DNA of 64,000 nt from Spisula solida (lineage: Eukaryota > Mollusca > Bivalvia > Venerida > Mactridae): contig OX365944.1 in the NCBI GenBank assembly GCA_947247005.1, positions 20,559,501 through 20,623,500 on the forward strand, written 5' to 3'. The position numbers were made by a program, and so were the translations under genes. Each line of letters starts with the position of its first letter. The stretch's first letter is position 1. Under the pieces are notes generated by a model. That model saw only the letters and a list, made by a program, of their open reading frames with translations, was not told the origin of the DNA and searched no databases. Below are positions 46,870 through 59,300 of the stretch, piece by piece.

Positions 46870-47530
46870 GGACAAGAAATGTGCGTATGAATTATGGCCT
46901 AAAAGTGGCAGGTCACGACCAACAGGAAATAAAAAAAGACATCAAGCGCGAGCGCCTCGATACACATGCCTTTGTAATTTAGCCACATGATACATATTCT
47001 TGAAAAGAGCCAAACAGAAATATATAACGACTTTCGCGCTGCAAATCCTGATATAAAATGTCACAGAGGGCGTTCGAACGATTCAAGCCGTTCTTTGTTC
47101 GTCCCGTTAGAGCTGGAGATCGCAACACCTGTTCAAATTTATGTCGCTACCACTTGGAGCTGAGTGCTGTATGAGAGAATGTTTAGCATATCATATAGTA
47201 AAAATGATCCTACACTAACTTCAAACTATCCCATATTTCAGACCACACAGAAAGCAGTAAATTCAGCATTATGTTCAGATTTTAAAGACTATCACAACAG
47301 TCCATGTTTAAGGAGAGAGTGTGAAACTTACGGCGCACAGAATTTAAAGTAATGTATGATTAACAAAGTGATAAATTGGTCGGCTTGGAACGGTTTGAAT
47401 ACGTAGCTGTGTCGGGTAAAGGAGGTCAGATAAGAAAGAAAATTATGCTTGTTAAAAAACGGACATGCGCTAGAGCCGTTCTCCTACTTCGCAAACCTCC
47501 TTCAGGCTCACCAGTATAGGGCAACGTGGC
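46870..47530 (+). pseudogene. Second decayed transposon-derived coding fragment
   Basis: From about 47020 the frame reads I-Y-N-D-F-R-A-A-N-P-D-I-K-M-S-Q-R-A-F-E-R-F-K-P-F-F-V-R-P, then R-N-T-C-S-N-L-C-R-Y-H. A frameshift near 47160 follows, then a Cys-rich stretch to 47349. A further piece near 47455-47530 may belong to it. The F-x-x-L/F-x-P-F-F-V...T-C-x-C-x-Y-H pattern recurs in multicopy invertebrate transposon proteins. Not assigned to a superfamily and clearly broken. Confidence 0.45.
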
Positions 47531-48156
47531 AGCTATGTACATCAACTTAAAATATTCGACAACAAATCTAACTCTTAACGATTGCGCAGTTACATATACA
47601 TGTATATAGTTAATGGCTTCTACAGGTAAGTTAATATTTTATACAGTCATCAAGATCATCCTGGAACAGATACCACTTCCAATTTTTATTACAAAACCTG
47701 TCTACCAAGACCACCAACTTGTTACCTATTGACAATGATATTAAAACTATTCTAAGAGACCACCTGTCAAGATATTCACTATCTGCAAACGGCGGGTGAA
47801 TTCAACAGAGGATCTTGTATATTACGTATATGCGTACTATTTATTGACTTGCTTAAATTTAACTCAACTTGTTTTTGAAATCAGCATGCATATTAAAATA
47901 AAGTTTAAATATTAAATACTTTTAATAGACGTATTATAAATGTGAAATGACGCAATTATTATTTTCGGTATTTCATGAGAAAACATAATGTTCAATTGCT
48001 ATGCATGAATAAAGTGTTCTAAAAGATTGCTGGGAAAGACGAACTACAGTCGTCGTCCTTTCAAAGGACGGCAGTAACACTACATGTAAGCATCATATAT
48101 CGCCACGCTGTCCTCGAGGTTGATGGGATAGATAGCTGCAAAGAAGCACATCGTAT
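47531..48156. other. Intergenic stretch, nothing recognised
   Basis: No coding or repeat signature recognised. Confidence 0.4.
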
Positions 48157-48404
48157 CGTAAGGCCAAAACAAATTACATTTGTAATTATGTGGTTCTGGT
48201 AACATGGTGATAAAAATTAGGGTAGGTAGGAGAAACATTTTGTTTGTTAACATTATTTTATTTTTTCCTTTTATAACAATATTACAGCACTAACCCACTT
48301 AAAAATTCATCATATAATGCCAATACAATATCTAGGGCCAGGTCATAAAAGTTAGGGTCGGTCGGGTTACTAGAACCACATAACCTATTTGTTTTGGCCT
48401 TACG
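48157..48404. mobile_element. MITE, about 248 bp
   Basis: Ends CGTAAGGCCAAAACAAAT and ATTTGTTTTGGCCTTACG are inverted repeats; similarity continues through TTATGTGGTTCT..GTAAC. Non-coding. Confidence 0.75.
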
Positions 48405-49456
48405 GTTTCAGCAACGATAAAAAACATATTAACCATTACTTTGTACACAAGTATTTATACTTTATAATTTTCAAGTCTTAGAGATGATAAAAGAATATTT
48501 ACAGTCCATCTCGTATCAGATTAATAACATGCATGAATTCACAGACGGTTGTCAGACCCAGTATAAGTCTCGGCACTGTATGGGTGACGTGGGTTAAAGC
48601 TGCGCAGATATTGGCTACAAAAATGTGATCAGAAATGACATCGAGGCGTCGCATGCAAAGGGTATATTTATACTTCATTGTTATAGTCTTACAATTTAAT
48701 ACATCATACTATTTTGTGGTCGATTGTCAACGTAATGTCTTTTTTTCAAATTCCAACGGCACTTAAAAAACACTACGATTAAAGACCTGTTTTAAACAAA
48801 GTATGACATTCCTGAAAATATCATGCGACCCCAAGAGAAATCATTCTTCATCGTTTCTGAAGCACTAATTTAAAATTGAAATTTATTGCGTGATATGCCA
48901 CACTGAATTTGTTTCTGAAAGAAATTATTGAACACAGGTTGTAATTGTATAGCCTCCTAAGCATTAACATTGACTCCACTTTCTCATCAAATAAAAATGA
49001 AGTAGACACAAGGGATATCATCACTACATGTTGAAATGATCATGTTTAAAGAAATACTAGAAAAATTACATGCATATACTTTTGTTGCACTTTAAAAAGC
49101 GCCCAATTTATGCCATAGGGATTCTACAATCAACATCATTACGGTCTTCTTTCAAAATGGCAAAAAAGAGCAAAGTTACAAAGCATTTACTTTTTTTAAA
49201 TATTGTCATGTCATATGTTCAAAATGAAAACCATATAAAGTCAGTCCGTGGACGTTTTGATATTGTTGTGGGTTTTGTTATTCATGTTGCAAGGCCGAAA
49301 CGAGTACAACTCAACAGCATTTAAAGCTTGATTAAGGACCCAATTTAGAACACCGCGCTTTTGCGGACACATTTTGGTTTAAAATTTGCTAAAAGAACTT
49401 TGCAACAGAGGGTTTGAATTGTGTTTTCTTTTTGTTAATATGTTGTAACAGGATTC
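48405..49456. other. Intergenic stretch, nothing recognised
   Basis: Only short AT-rich open frames. Confidence 0.4.
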
Positions 49457-49744
49457 AGACATTTATAGCAACAATACTGAGTAGAAACATTTATATCAAC
49501 GATACTGAGTAAAAACATTTATAGCAACAATACTGAGTAGAAACATTTATATCAACAATACTGAGTAGAAACATTTTTATCAACAATACTGAGTAGACAC
49601 ATTTATATCAACAATACTGAGTAGAAACATTTATATCAACAATACTGAGTAGAAACATTTATAACAACAATACCGAGTAGAAACATTTATATCAACAATA
49701 CTGAGTAGACACATCTTTATCAACACTACTGAGTAGATACATAG
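49457..49744 (+). repeat. 28-bp minisatellite, about 10 copies
   Basis: Unit AACATTTATATCAACAATAC followed by TGAGTAGA, repeated every 28 bp with few substitutions. Confidence 0.9.
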
Positions 49745-49854
49745 CATACAAATATAAAAAGAAACTCCAGTTAAATCTCTATCCCTTCGGACCCTTAATG
49801 ACTAGTGCGGTTTGAATATCGAGTTGGTTAAGCATACCAGTAAAATTATTTGTG

Positions 49855-49926
49855 GCCTCCGTAGCTCAATGATTAGCGCGCTTGTCGTCTAATCTGGCGA
49901 CCCGGGTTCAAATTCGGGTTGAGGCA
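49855..49926 (+). repeat. tRNA-like sequence (SINE head or tRNA pseudogene)
   Basis: 72 nt starting GCCTCCGTAGCTCAATGATT and ending TTGAGGCA. The A-box region and B-box (GGTTCAAATTC) are recognisable. The acceptor stem has a C-T mismatch and a G-T pair, the T stem a G-G mismatch, and the anticodon arm cannot be folded with T at position 33. A functional tRNA is therefore unlikely. Confidence 0.55.
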
Positions 49927-50061
49927 CACATATATATGCCTGCCATATTTTAGCAGAAAGCTGACTGGCAAAAAAGGCTATGTTCGGCATTTCTTTATAA
50001 CGGAAAACTGTCGTCTTAGCTGTTAGGTAGTCTTGTTTCTAAGGTAGTCCTAAGGTGAGGT

Positions 50062-50067
50062 TTTATT
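50062..50067 (-). promoter_or_regulatory. Candidate polyadenylation signal for receptor 2
   Basis: AATAAA on the minus strand only 12 bp after the stop codon. This would give a very short 3' UTR, so a more distal signal is possible. Confidence 0.3.
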
Positions 50068-50079
50068 GTACTAGAAATG

Positions 50080-50755
50080 TTAAGTCTGGGTAATTCGTGT
50101 CATGTGTTTTAAGGGTATGTTCGTCTTCATTTCACCAGTTTGGCATATTCCAAAAAGTTTCTTCCTGAAAACTCTTTTAAACTTCGCGTTTAGTAAAAAG
50201 TAAACCCATGGATTTATAAAAGAATTCGAATACCCTGACAGTAAAGCAAATGCTTGTATGATACGAACTGTTTCAGAGAAATCAATGAATAATAAAATTA
50301 TATGCACCGTGAAGAACGGCATCCAACAAATGATATAACACATGACGATGACTATAAGCATTCGAATTATATCCCGTCTTTGAACTTCTCTCTTGTGCGA
50401 TAGCTGTGACGTGATGACGTGTTCCCCAATATGAGACCGCAACCACAACACAGTCGCCATTTTACCATATGCATACGCCATTACAACAACTGGAAGTACA
50501 TAAAGGACAAGAAAAAAGCCGAAGGAATAACACACATTGTAGGAGAACTTTGGGAAATACTCTACACAAAGGTAAGCTATCCGGATAGGTGGGTATTGGT
50601 CAAGCTGCCATGACAGCCGTTGTTGAAGCCGTTGTATCCATAGTTGTGGTAGCATGATAAGTATGGCCAAAATCCAAAGGGAGAGTAACATCACCATTGC
50701 TGATTTGGCACTCCGTATAAACCGTGCTTTTATGGGATTGCAGATCACGTGATAC
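50080..50755 (-). CDS. Receptor 2, coding exon 2 (TM4 to C-terminus)
   Basis: Acceptor TTTATTTTGCAG|G; first full codons Y-H-V-I-C-N-P. Encodes TM4-TM7 and the tail, stop TAA (plus-strand TTA at 50080-50082). Confidence 0.92.
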
Positions 50756-53700
50756 CTGCAAAATAAACAAGACTGCATCAATTGAGTAAACGCCTATGCC
50801 CCTTAGTCTATCAGGGGCAATAATTTTATTAAAATATTTGATAGTGTTACACAGCTTCGACAATGTAAGGTGTTGATGATGGTAAACAGATGTGCCAAGT
50901 TTAAACGCAAAGCCTTGAGGTACCTTGAAGATATTTGAGTTTCAAGAACGATTTGGTTATGCCCCAACCAAGTGAAACCACCCCAACCCCATAAATTCCT
51001 ACCCGGGAATAGCGGGGATTTTTACTTTTGCTTTTACAAACCCCGGGTAAAACACTGCCCCCATACGGTATTGGCAGCCGTGATTTCAATTGTCTAAGAT
51101 TAACATGTTCAATGATCAGTAGATCCCAGGGAATACAAATGCACGATATTAGCAACAAGCCACTAAGAATTTCAAGCAATACAGAAGTCCCTTACCGGTT
51201 TGAAGTCGAAGACCTTATACATTTTTTTATGTTTACGTTGCCATGGCAACCACAATTTTTGTCAGAATCTAACGTGCAGTATCATCGTATTGCCCCCACC
51301 CACATGCATGTGTTTATAAATATGTCATCTAATTCAAATAACATCATTTTCTGCGTAAAAATGATCATACACATACCAAGTTCCCTTGTAATTTGTTGGC
51401 AAAACTGCCAAGAAAATGTCATGTTTAGCCCAAAATTGCATTTTTGCTATTTTCACAACTATTGTTGACGTGATGGCATTTTTACGTAACCAGTATTCTG
51501 CAAGTTTTTGTGTATATGAACAACTAGAAATTTGTCCACAGGACACGGATGCCCCAGTTTGTACATCGTAATTACTTAAATGTGACATTGACCAGAAGAC
51601 AAGAGCTGGGCGTGACCTTGACATTTTCGCTAGGGATCTCAGGGTGTGAATGTGTATGTTACAAAGTAATTTTAAAATCCAGAACGAAATAAAAAAGTAA
51701 ACAAGTTTTGTATACGTGTGTCTTTTAACTTTTAATCTTTAAGTATATCGGCAGTTACTGTTTAAAATAAATAAATTTCAGACAACACATTAATTATGAT
51801 ATCATTTTTGGTAGTTGAATAAGCTAAAATATAACATGAATTCATTTCAAATGAACCTTTCTCAAATGTAATTTAATTGCCATGCAAGCTTATCTAAGCA
51901 AAATTGTTTTTGAAGAGAAAGATAGATTCCTTGATATGTATCCGCCAGTGAAGAGGGTAAGACAAGATAATACCAACACTACCTTTTGCATAAAAAGTAT
52001 GCAAAAAAGAATAACTTTGAGGGTATTGTTGAAATTATTTTGATTTTTACTCAACTGAAATAACTCAATATTTCATTATAAATTATTTGCATTCCATTAA
52101 ATAAAAAATAATTTTCAGCGGCTGTGCCGTTAGAGACTGTGCCATTTTGTCCAGCACCCTGTGACAAACCGTGGGAAATGTAGACCTGTTTCACAGGGTT
52201 TTGGAAAAAACGGTCAAGCTGCTGAAAAGATCTAATATGTCAAGGAAACCAAATGGTTTTCCCCTTAGCGAGGCATATTTCATAAAAATCGGTGAAGAAA
52301 TAAATTACTTTCGCCTTGGACTGTAGCCTAAAGTCATGTGATATTGCTACACTGTTTTAAATAAGATAATAAATTAAGATAGCAAATATGAACGTAGAGG
52401 AGAAATTGATACGCCATTTTGATTTTGACTGTCACATGTTTTTTTATAGACAGTGATTAGTACATTTTGTAACATTAAACAAGACTGCGTTCAATAAACG
52501 CCTATGCCCCCATGGAAGCCTTGCCCATAAAAAAGTTAAGTAAATCAGGGGCCATAATTCTGTTATAATGTTGGATAGTGTTACATGGCTTTGATAATGT
52601 AAGGGGCTTATGATGGTAAGCAAGTATGCCAAGTTTTAAGGCAACGTCATGATGGACATGATGTAAAACAAAACGGTCAATTTGGGTTAACCAAGAATTA
52701 GACGCTTAATAAGTCAGAGTCCAAAATTAGGTCAAGGTGAAGGTCGATATGAGGTCAAGTGATACAGGCGTGTGCAGAGTGTTCATATACAACATCCATG
52801 CAAGTATGGAAGCTTTGTAGCAAGTCATAATAATGCTACAAGAAACGGTCAATTTGGGTTAACCAAGAATTTGGCCCTTCAATTAGTCTAAGTCCAAAAT
52901 AAGGTCAAGGTGAAGGTCAAAATGTGGTCAGGTGATACAGGCGTGTGGAGAGTGTTCATATACAACATCCATGCAAATATGGAAGCTTTGTAGCAAGCCA
53001 TAATGATGCTAGAAGAATCTGTCAATTTGGGTTAAACAGGACGGACGGACGGACGAACGAACGGACAGGTGAATCACTATATGCCTCCCCATCTATCGAT
53101 AGGGGGGCATAAAAAAACGTTTAATCATCAAATCTTATCGAAATTTATGAACAGTTATTCTTTCTGGCTCCCGATATATTGTTTATATTATGTACCGGCC
53201 TACGTTCAATATTCAATGTTATAATGTAAACATATGCAAACACTTGCGGTGGATTAGTAAAACGCACTTACGAATTTGCGAAAGAGAAATAAAAATGTAT
53301 GTATACGTAGATTTACGTGACATTTTCGCAATGCTAGTAACACAGTACCCGGGCGCTTAATCCAGGAAAGTTAGATTAGGTCAATAATTATCGTGTGACA
53401 AGCTGTTGCAAACCATGCAACGTAATGTAAAGGGAATTAAACAAAATAAGACGAAATCCTGACAGCATGTGTTTACGTCCTGTTTACACACACTTAGCCT
53501 CCTGAGTCTTTATGAATGCTCATGTGATACGATAAGTCTGATCGTTTGCATTTACGAACTTTTGTCTTTCAATCAAATGAGAGCCGCTCATTAGCGTAAT
53601 GAAATATGTTCATCGATTTGCATAAATACCATATGTGCATCAATGTTAGTGGACATCGATTTCTAAATCGCGGCGATTGGATTTCATGGTCACGTGCATC

Positions 53701-54261
53701 CAGGATATTTTATGATTCACTAATTAGATTGATTTTACAATACTAGTAGATTCTATAATATAATCATAAAAGAAAACGTACATTTAACTTTTTCCGAATA
53801 AATATATATAAAGAACGTTACCTCTCAATTGAGATAGATGTCAACGCAAATATGCTTGTAGCGATGCTGATACCCTGTACGAAACTGGTCATTTTACAAA
53901 GTGTTTCTCCCAGTGTCCACTCGTTCCTTAAGTGAAACACGAGCTGCATCGGCATGTTCCAGCACGATATAAGTATGTCGCTCACTGTCAGTGAGAGAAT
54001 GAACGTGTTTGTCCGGGTTCTTAGCGACCGATTTGTCACGATCATTATAAACACTATAACATTTCCAAGTAAGGCTCCGATGCAAAAGAAACTGTAGAAA
54101 ACACCAAGTAGGACTTTAACCACTCGAGACAAATCCTCCTGCAAAAAGTCGCCATCACCTGGTATTGTAACATTCAACAAATGTTCGGCTGAATTTTCGA
54201 AATATCCATCCCCGTACAAGTCATAATTCGTCGTTATGCTTGAATTAAAACTTTTTGTCAT
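50080..54261 (-). CDS. Peptide receptor, rhodopsin-like GPCR (orexin/QRFP/trissin-like), two exons
   Basis: Joined minus-strand exons 54261-53822 and 50755-50080 give 1116 nt, 371 residues plus stop. The intron is GT-AG and AG|G completes Arg147. N-glycosylation sites at N6 and N30. TM1 G66-N67, TM2 L-T-V-S-D95, extracellular Cys122 in L-C-K, E146-R147-Y148 after TM3, a second-loop Cys in L-C-V-E-Y, C-W-M-P in TM6 and N-P-W-V-Y in TM7, with F-K-R-V-F-R-K helix 8 and a likely palmitoylated Cys. TM3 (F-V-Q-G-I-S-I-A-T-S) and I-C-N-P-I-K resemble orexin, QRFP and trissin receptors, but the subfamily is not certain. It should sit in the plasma membrane of neurons or target cells and couple to G proteins. 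It is transcribed divergently from the hydroxylase gene. Confidence 0.9.
50766..50927 (+). mobile_element. 5' remnant of a pearl/Helitron-like element at a splice acceptor
   Basis: Starts AACAAGACTGC, then AAACGCCTATGCCCC and GTGTTACACAGCTT...AATGTAAGG...GTAAAC...TGCCAAGTTT. These are the same ordered phrases as the 5' parts of the elements at 37621 and 52477, but more diverged. It sits in receptor 2's intron with its end about 10 bp from the exon. Confidence 0.65.
50928..52112. other. Intronic sequence of receptor 2, repeat-derived
   Basis: 51185-51300 resembles the dispersed repeat at 15068-15180. The 146-codon plus-strand open frame 51028-51468 lies mostly over this repeat and is not taken as a gene. 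Confidence 0.45.
52113..52356. mobile_element. Partial relative of the foldback element at 35286
   Basis: Shares TTTTCAGCGGCTGTGCCGTT, CACCCTGTGA, CAGGGTTTTGG, CATATTTCATAAAAATCGGT and GTGATATTGCTACACTGTT with that element; the centre forms a small hairpin. Confidence 0.6.
52477..53112 (+). mobile_element. Pearl/Helitron-like element, short copy (2 tandem units)
   Basis: Same 5' start (AACAAGACTGCGTTCAATAA), two roughly 165-bp units at about 52675-53035, then a (ACGG/ACGA)n microsatellite and terminal hairpin ATGCCTCCCC...GGGGGGCAT. Same strand as the 37.6-kb copy. Confidence 0.75.
53117..53353. mobile_element. Copy of the CAGGGTACTG MITE family
   Basis: Inverted relative of 8156-8375: shares CGGCCTACGTTCAATATTCA-like, GATTAGTAAAACGCACTTA and GTAACACAGTACCC. 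Confidence 0.65.
53822..54261 (-). CDS. Receptor 2, coding exon 1 (N-terminus to TM3)
   Basis: ATG at 54261. Encodes the extracellular tail and TM1-TM3 and stops two bases into the Arg of E-R-Y at AG|GTAAC. Continuing past the donor gives an immediate stop. Confidence 0.9.
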
Positions 54262-56129
54262 TTTACTGTTAATTTCTTTCAGTCAATTTGAAGCTTAGCA
54301 CTGGACATATGGATTAGACGTTAGAACAAGTTTAGAGCAAGAGCGCTATCTTACAAACCACTTTATACACCTCCATAGTGTTTCTTAAAGCATTCCTCTC
54401 AGCATCAACGTTGTCTTGTACCAGCTGAAGAGTTTTGTCAACATTTTAATCTCGTATTGAATCTAAAGTAAATTTTTAAGTCCAAAAATACCCGATAATT
54501 AATCATGGATAGCTGAAGACACTTGTAAAAGAAAGCCACATGGAATTAAATAGAATTATTTTTTCTACTGTGTATCGATCACTCGCAGACATCAGATCTG
54601 TCAAACAATCAGGTGCTCACGTTCAACTAGGCATAACCATTGCCCGAAAAAATTATATACCACATCTGGAAGTAGTTTTTGTTTGAATATTCTAAACATT
54701 CTGCCAACAACAGTTCATGGTTCCCATCGAATAGAGATAGATCAGCACTGTTTACTGCAATAAATCAACAATGTTTAGAGGAGGATAACAACTAATACTT
54801 TACTCGTCTGACATATCCAAAACGTTCCGTTAAAAGTTTGCACTAATTGCCAATTAAGTGATTTATGAGTTCAGTGTCAAAACAACCTCACAAAAATAAC
54901 CCTTCTTATTAAATTTATGAACTACGTCACATGTGTATATTTGTTGTGGTTCGTCAAGTCCGAGAATAGTTTGGTGTACTTGTTTTCAATGCATTTCCGC
55001 TAATAAGACCATCGCGATATATTTTAACTTACGGAGTTAATTGTAATTGGCCAAGTCTTAAGGTCTTAAGCCGGAAATTTAAAGACGTAAATATAGATCA
55101 AAGTCATTCGCATTTAAGACCGGTTCGCTATTGGGATCATCTAATTGTCTGGACTACTCTGATTATTGGTTTTAACGGTACTATAAAGTCAATGCCACGT
55201 CAAATCTATAAGCTTCAATTAAGTAATTATTATTATTTATAAATGCTGTAGTTTGTTGATGTTCCATGATAATTCTTTAATATGCTTGAAATGTATTTAT
55301 GTAGTTAATGATAATGCTTGAACATTCTTACATTTATGCTTGACATGACTTTTACGAGTTGCTTCTTATAAAGTTGTATGCTAAATGTGCTTTCTAGTCT
55401 TACTGCCTGTTTTTCGTGATCGAGTGTGATTCTAATTAATAGTACAAATGTACCTAGTACTGCAAGTATGTGCTTTTACCATGTAGCTGATTTACTGTTT
55501 TTGTATGTTATACCAATGTTTGTCGGAAAATAGCTATTAGTTATTGTGATATGTTTGTATAAATCCGATGTAAAACAAAAATCCGATGTAAAACAAATCT
55601 CCTTGTATGTGTACTATATACGACAGATTTTACAATGTCTGCTCAAATGCAAGCAATGCGAGTTCGTACATTAAATTTTGCTAAGCATTACATTTTGCTG
55701 AATTGTCTAGTAATAGGCGCTTATACGCTATGGGTAAGAAAATAATAAACCATATGCTTGAAATGAATGCTTCCTTTTTGTATGAAAATTAGAGCAATAA
55801 TCAAGCAGTGGTTTGAAACGAACAGACTTACATTGCTTAAATTGCTTCCAAAATAATTGAACGAACTCGTGGTCGACGATTTGAACACAGACAATGTTAC
55901 CTGTATTGAAAGTTTAGTCTCCGCATTCTGTTTCATGCGAACTACAACACAGATAGAAAACAAAGTCGCCTTTGAAATGTGTTGTTGTCAGTAATCGTTA
56001 AATACTGTGACATCTGGAATAGACTTATCCAAACATTCGATCGCAAAACACATTGTGTACGAACACAATAAAGATAAATACAATCAAAGGTATATCAAAT
56101 TACATTCGATGTGATTGTAAGTTGAAAAC
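54262..56129. other. Divergent intergenic region between receptor 2 and the hydroxylase
   Basis: 1.9 kb between two outward-facing start codons. It must hold 5' leaders and promoter elements for both unless longer upstream exons exist. No clear core promoter motif stands out from the AT-rich background. Confidence 0.5.
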
Positions 56130-56320
56130 ATGAAGCAGTCCCTAATGAACATGTTAATTACAGTGTTGTTACTTTGGAATATACAATTAATTGATGCTAC
56201 TATAATAACATCTATTTCGAAAATGGAAATGTTGGCGCTTTCTGAGAAGGAAATGTTTGCGGTATATCAAACATTTATCAGGGAAACTGCCGCGAACTAT
56301 GAACTGGATGAATTAAGAAG
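56130..56320 (+). CDS. P4HA: Hydroxylase exon 1 (signal peptide, start of N-terminal domain)
   Basis: ATG followed by M-L-I-T-V-L-L-L-W, a cleavable signal expected for an ER-lumenal enzyme. Donor AG|GTATTC, phase 2. Confidence 0.85.
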
Positions 56321-59300
56321 GTATTCATTGACACGGGCTATATTCAGTGCTTAAAATGCCTATTTATAGGGGTATGTTGTATATGAGATAATGACTACTT
56401 GACTGAACCAATGCGAGCAATTTTATTTATAAGTTTGCTGAAGCAAATTCATATGCATGTGTTGTAATTTCAATTAATTCTGAAAAGTAAAAATGTTCTT
56501 ATTATTATCGAATACAATCCGATACAATACAACATATTTATTGGATGAAATATAGGAAAAACGTGTGTATGCTAGCGATTACATAACATCAACAATGCGA
56601 ACAATTACCTACTGTTTAGTTTGCTTAAGCAAATTTAGATACATTTAGTTCTGAAAAGGCGAAATAATGGAAAAAATATTAAATATTGTACAAGTAGGAG
56701 CCGATACGTTGTTATCGCTGTAGAAAACACACTGTTCAAATATTCTCACTGCGGACATTAACCAATGTATTGCATTATACTCGACAAAACTAGCAAAATA
56801 CTTTGTTAGGTTCATTCGCTTTTAGTTATCCTCGCCAGCGAAAATCCATATGGGCGAGGCCCCCAGAAGAGATTAGTCACTTTAGTTTATGGGCGATAGT
56901 GCATGATACAGAAGATGAGCATCCCTGGTTCTTTTACGTGCCGATGTAAAGCACGATACACGGGACCTCGCTTAACGTCTCGTCCAAAGACTGTCAGTAA
57001 TTTTAGTTATGTTAGGTGGGAAACATTGAAAAGCATTTCTGTTTTTGAACTGGCTGGATTAAAACAAATGGACCTTTTATATAAACGTTTTGTCACGTGA
57101 TAATGAGACAGAAAGTTATTTTAGCTGTAATTTTATCACAATGGTTCTACGTAATTTAGCTGAATTAAATGTTTCAGCCACTGCGATCACAAGAGTATCT
57201 TTTGTAAAATGTTCAGATGTGCATTTCAGTAGCACTATAACCTCAATATGGACCTTAAATTCCATATTTCAGGTACAAAGATGAAGTTTCGTTAACAGAT
57301 ATTTACGCAGTATCGGGTACTTATATGGAAAACCCTATTAATGGATTCCATTTTATAAAAAGAATGCACGACGTATGGGGAAAGATATTATCTCATCTAG
57401 AATCTGAAAACGGTTTACAACACCCACCGACTCCAGTACTAGGTAACAATTTAATTTTCTAGGGTATAAAAATTCGTTGATTATAAGTATGATCAAAAAG
57501 GTTAAATTCGTGAGCATACAAGTTCGTAGACTAAAATACCTTATGTGAATCCTAATCGCTAAATTAAGAACTGTTGATGCGGTATTGGTGGCTGAGATCA
57601 TCCACGAATTAATTTCCTCCGCAAATATTAATTATGTTACATCAGTCCATTTTTATGCCAGATGCCAATTTTAATGGATGTTATATTTTTTGATGATATA
57701 TTTATATCTGCTTTGATTTGGTTAGTTGGTGCAATTATATGAGCAATACACTAACGCTATAAATATTAGCTTAATTGGAGTATTTACAATAAAATTGCTT
57801 TACATTTGCCTTGATCGTCATATTGATTTTTTTAATTTGTGGTCCCCCTCAAAAAGTAAACTCATCATACATTAGCCACGTAAAATGAACGTGTGTGGTT
57901 AAGGAATCGTACACATGCAGTGATACCATTGTTGGACAACAGCCGTCAAATGCAATACATTGTTATGCCTCAGCAATCAATTGAAGATTAGTCAATACGG
58001 TAACATGTTGTGACCAGGAATTAATGACATTCATCAATAAGATGTATGCACCATTCATGTACTAATCCGTTCAATTCATAACATATCGCTGGCTTAGAAT
58101 GTATAAAATCAATATTTTGAGAAAACGAGAAAAGTCTGTCTTAAAACTCCTCTTTATATACTTAGGGAAAACGAGCTTTTAAACTTCATTTTGGTCAACA
58201 TGACCACTTCCAATTTTCATGAAAATAGGCTCATGTGAAGCGCCTTGAGATGCAGATTTCAAATATGCAAAGGTCTTATACTTATAAGGTTGTACATGTA
58301 AGTAGTACTTACGACCTTCTAATTCTAAGCAAGCGATATGTAAGAGTAGTGACTTCTTTTTATCACATTCCCGTAGTTACTGGGTCAAGACAACGTAATT
58401 TCGGACGTCGTTTGGACCCGATAACTATGGCAATATGATTAAAAGAAGCCACCGCACGTTGTGTTTTGAGGTCAATACTTAAGTCGAAAACAAATCATTA
58501 AGCTCAGTTTTGATAAATCCTATATATGTTCTACTGTAACACTTAGTAGAACAGGTAGACACTAGCCCGTGATGTGTGGTTGCGGCCGGATATATGCAGT
58601 GTTCTAATAACAAAATTCACTGAGCCGAGATGTTTTCTCTATTATATGTAGACTAAAACATTACACAGCTCGGCTATGTAACGCACTAAACGTACGTGCC
58701 ATCTCATTTACATTCAAATGTGTGTGTATGTTTTTTATATTTTAGACTTGCAGCGTCGTTTACAAGCAATTAATCATCGATATGGTTCAAATACTCATGT
58801 AACATCCGATGATCTCCATTATGCTGCTTTAGCTATTGTTAGATTATGGCAAACATATAAACTGGACCTTTCAGCGTTAATAGGGTGTGTGATTTGTTCT
58901 TTTATCTTACGAAGTCTTTTATTGAATGTTTGTTAAGTGAAATCTCTAAAATTCGTGGAGGTTCATATTTTTTTGATTTCGAAAGAAAAAAACCTCTTCT
59001 AAAAATGTACGCCACAAAATCATTCGCATCGATTTTCTACGAAACTGTATTATTATAATACAAGAGGTGATCAGCAAGTTCGCAGTATCTTTTTACGTTA
59101 CTATTGCTGAGGCTTAGTTATATAGATACAGAACTCAGCAAACATTAATGTCGAGGCAAATCATAGACGCTAACATACATATTTTTATAACCATATGTGT
59201 GGTATAATATATTGATTTATTGTGAATGGCGCATTCAGTGTTCTTCAAAACCTCGCCAAGTTACTCATACATCATAACAGCTTTATTATTGGTGACGATA

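Noticed and set aside
49855..49926. Functional tRNA gene
   Set aside because: Mismatches in the acceptor and T stems and an anticodon arm that does not fold properly; more likely a SINE head or pseudogene.
51028..51468. 146-codon plus-strand open frame
   Set aside because: Much of it overlies a dispersed non-coding repeat also present near 15068-15180, lies in the intron of receptor 2, and has no protein-family motif.
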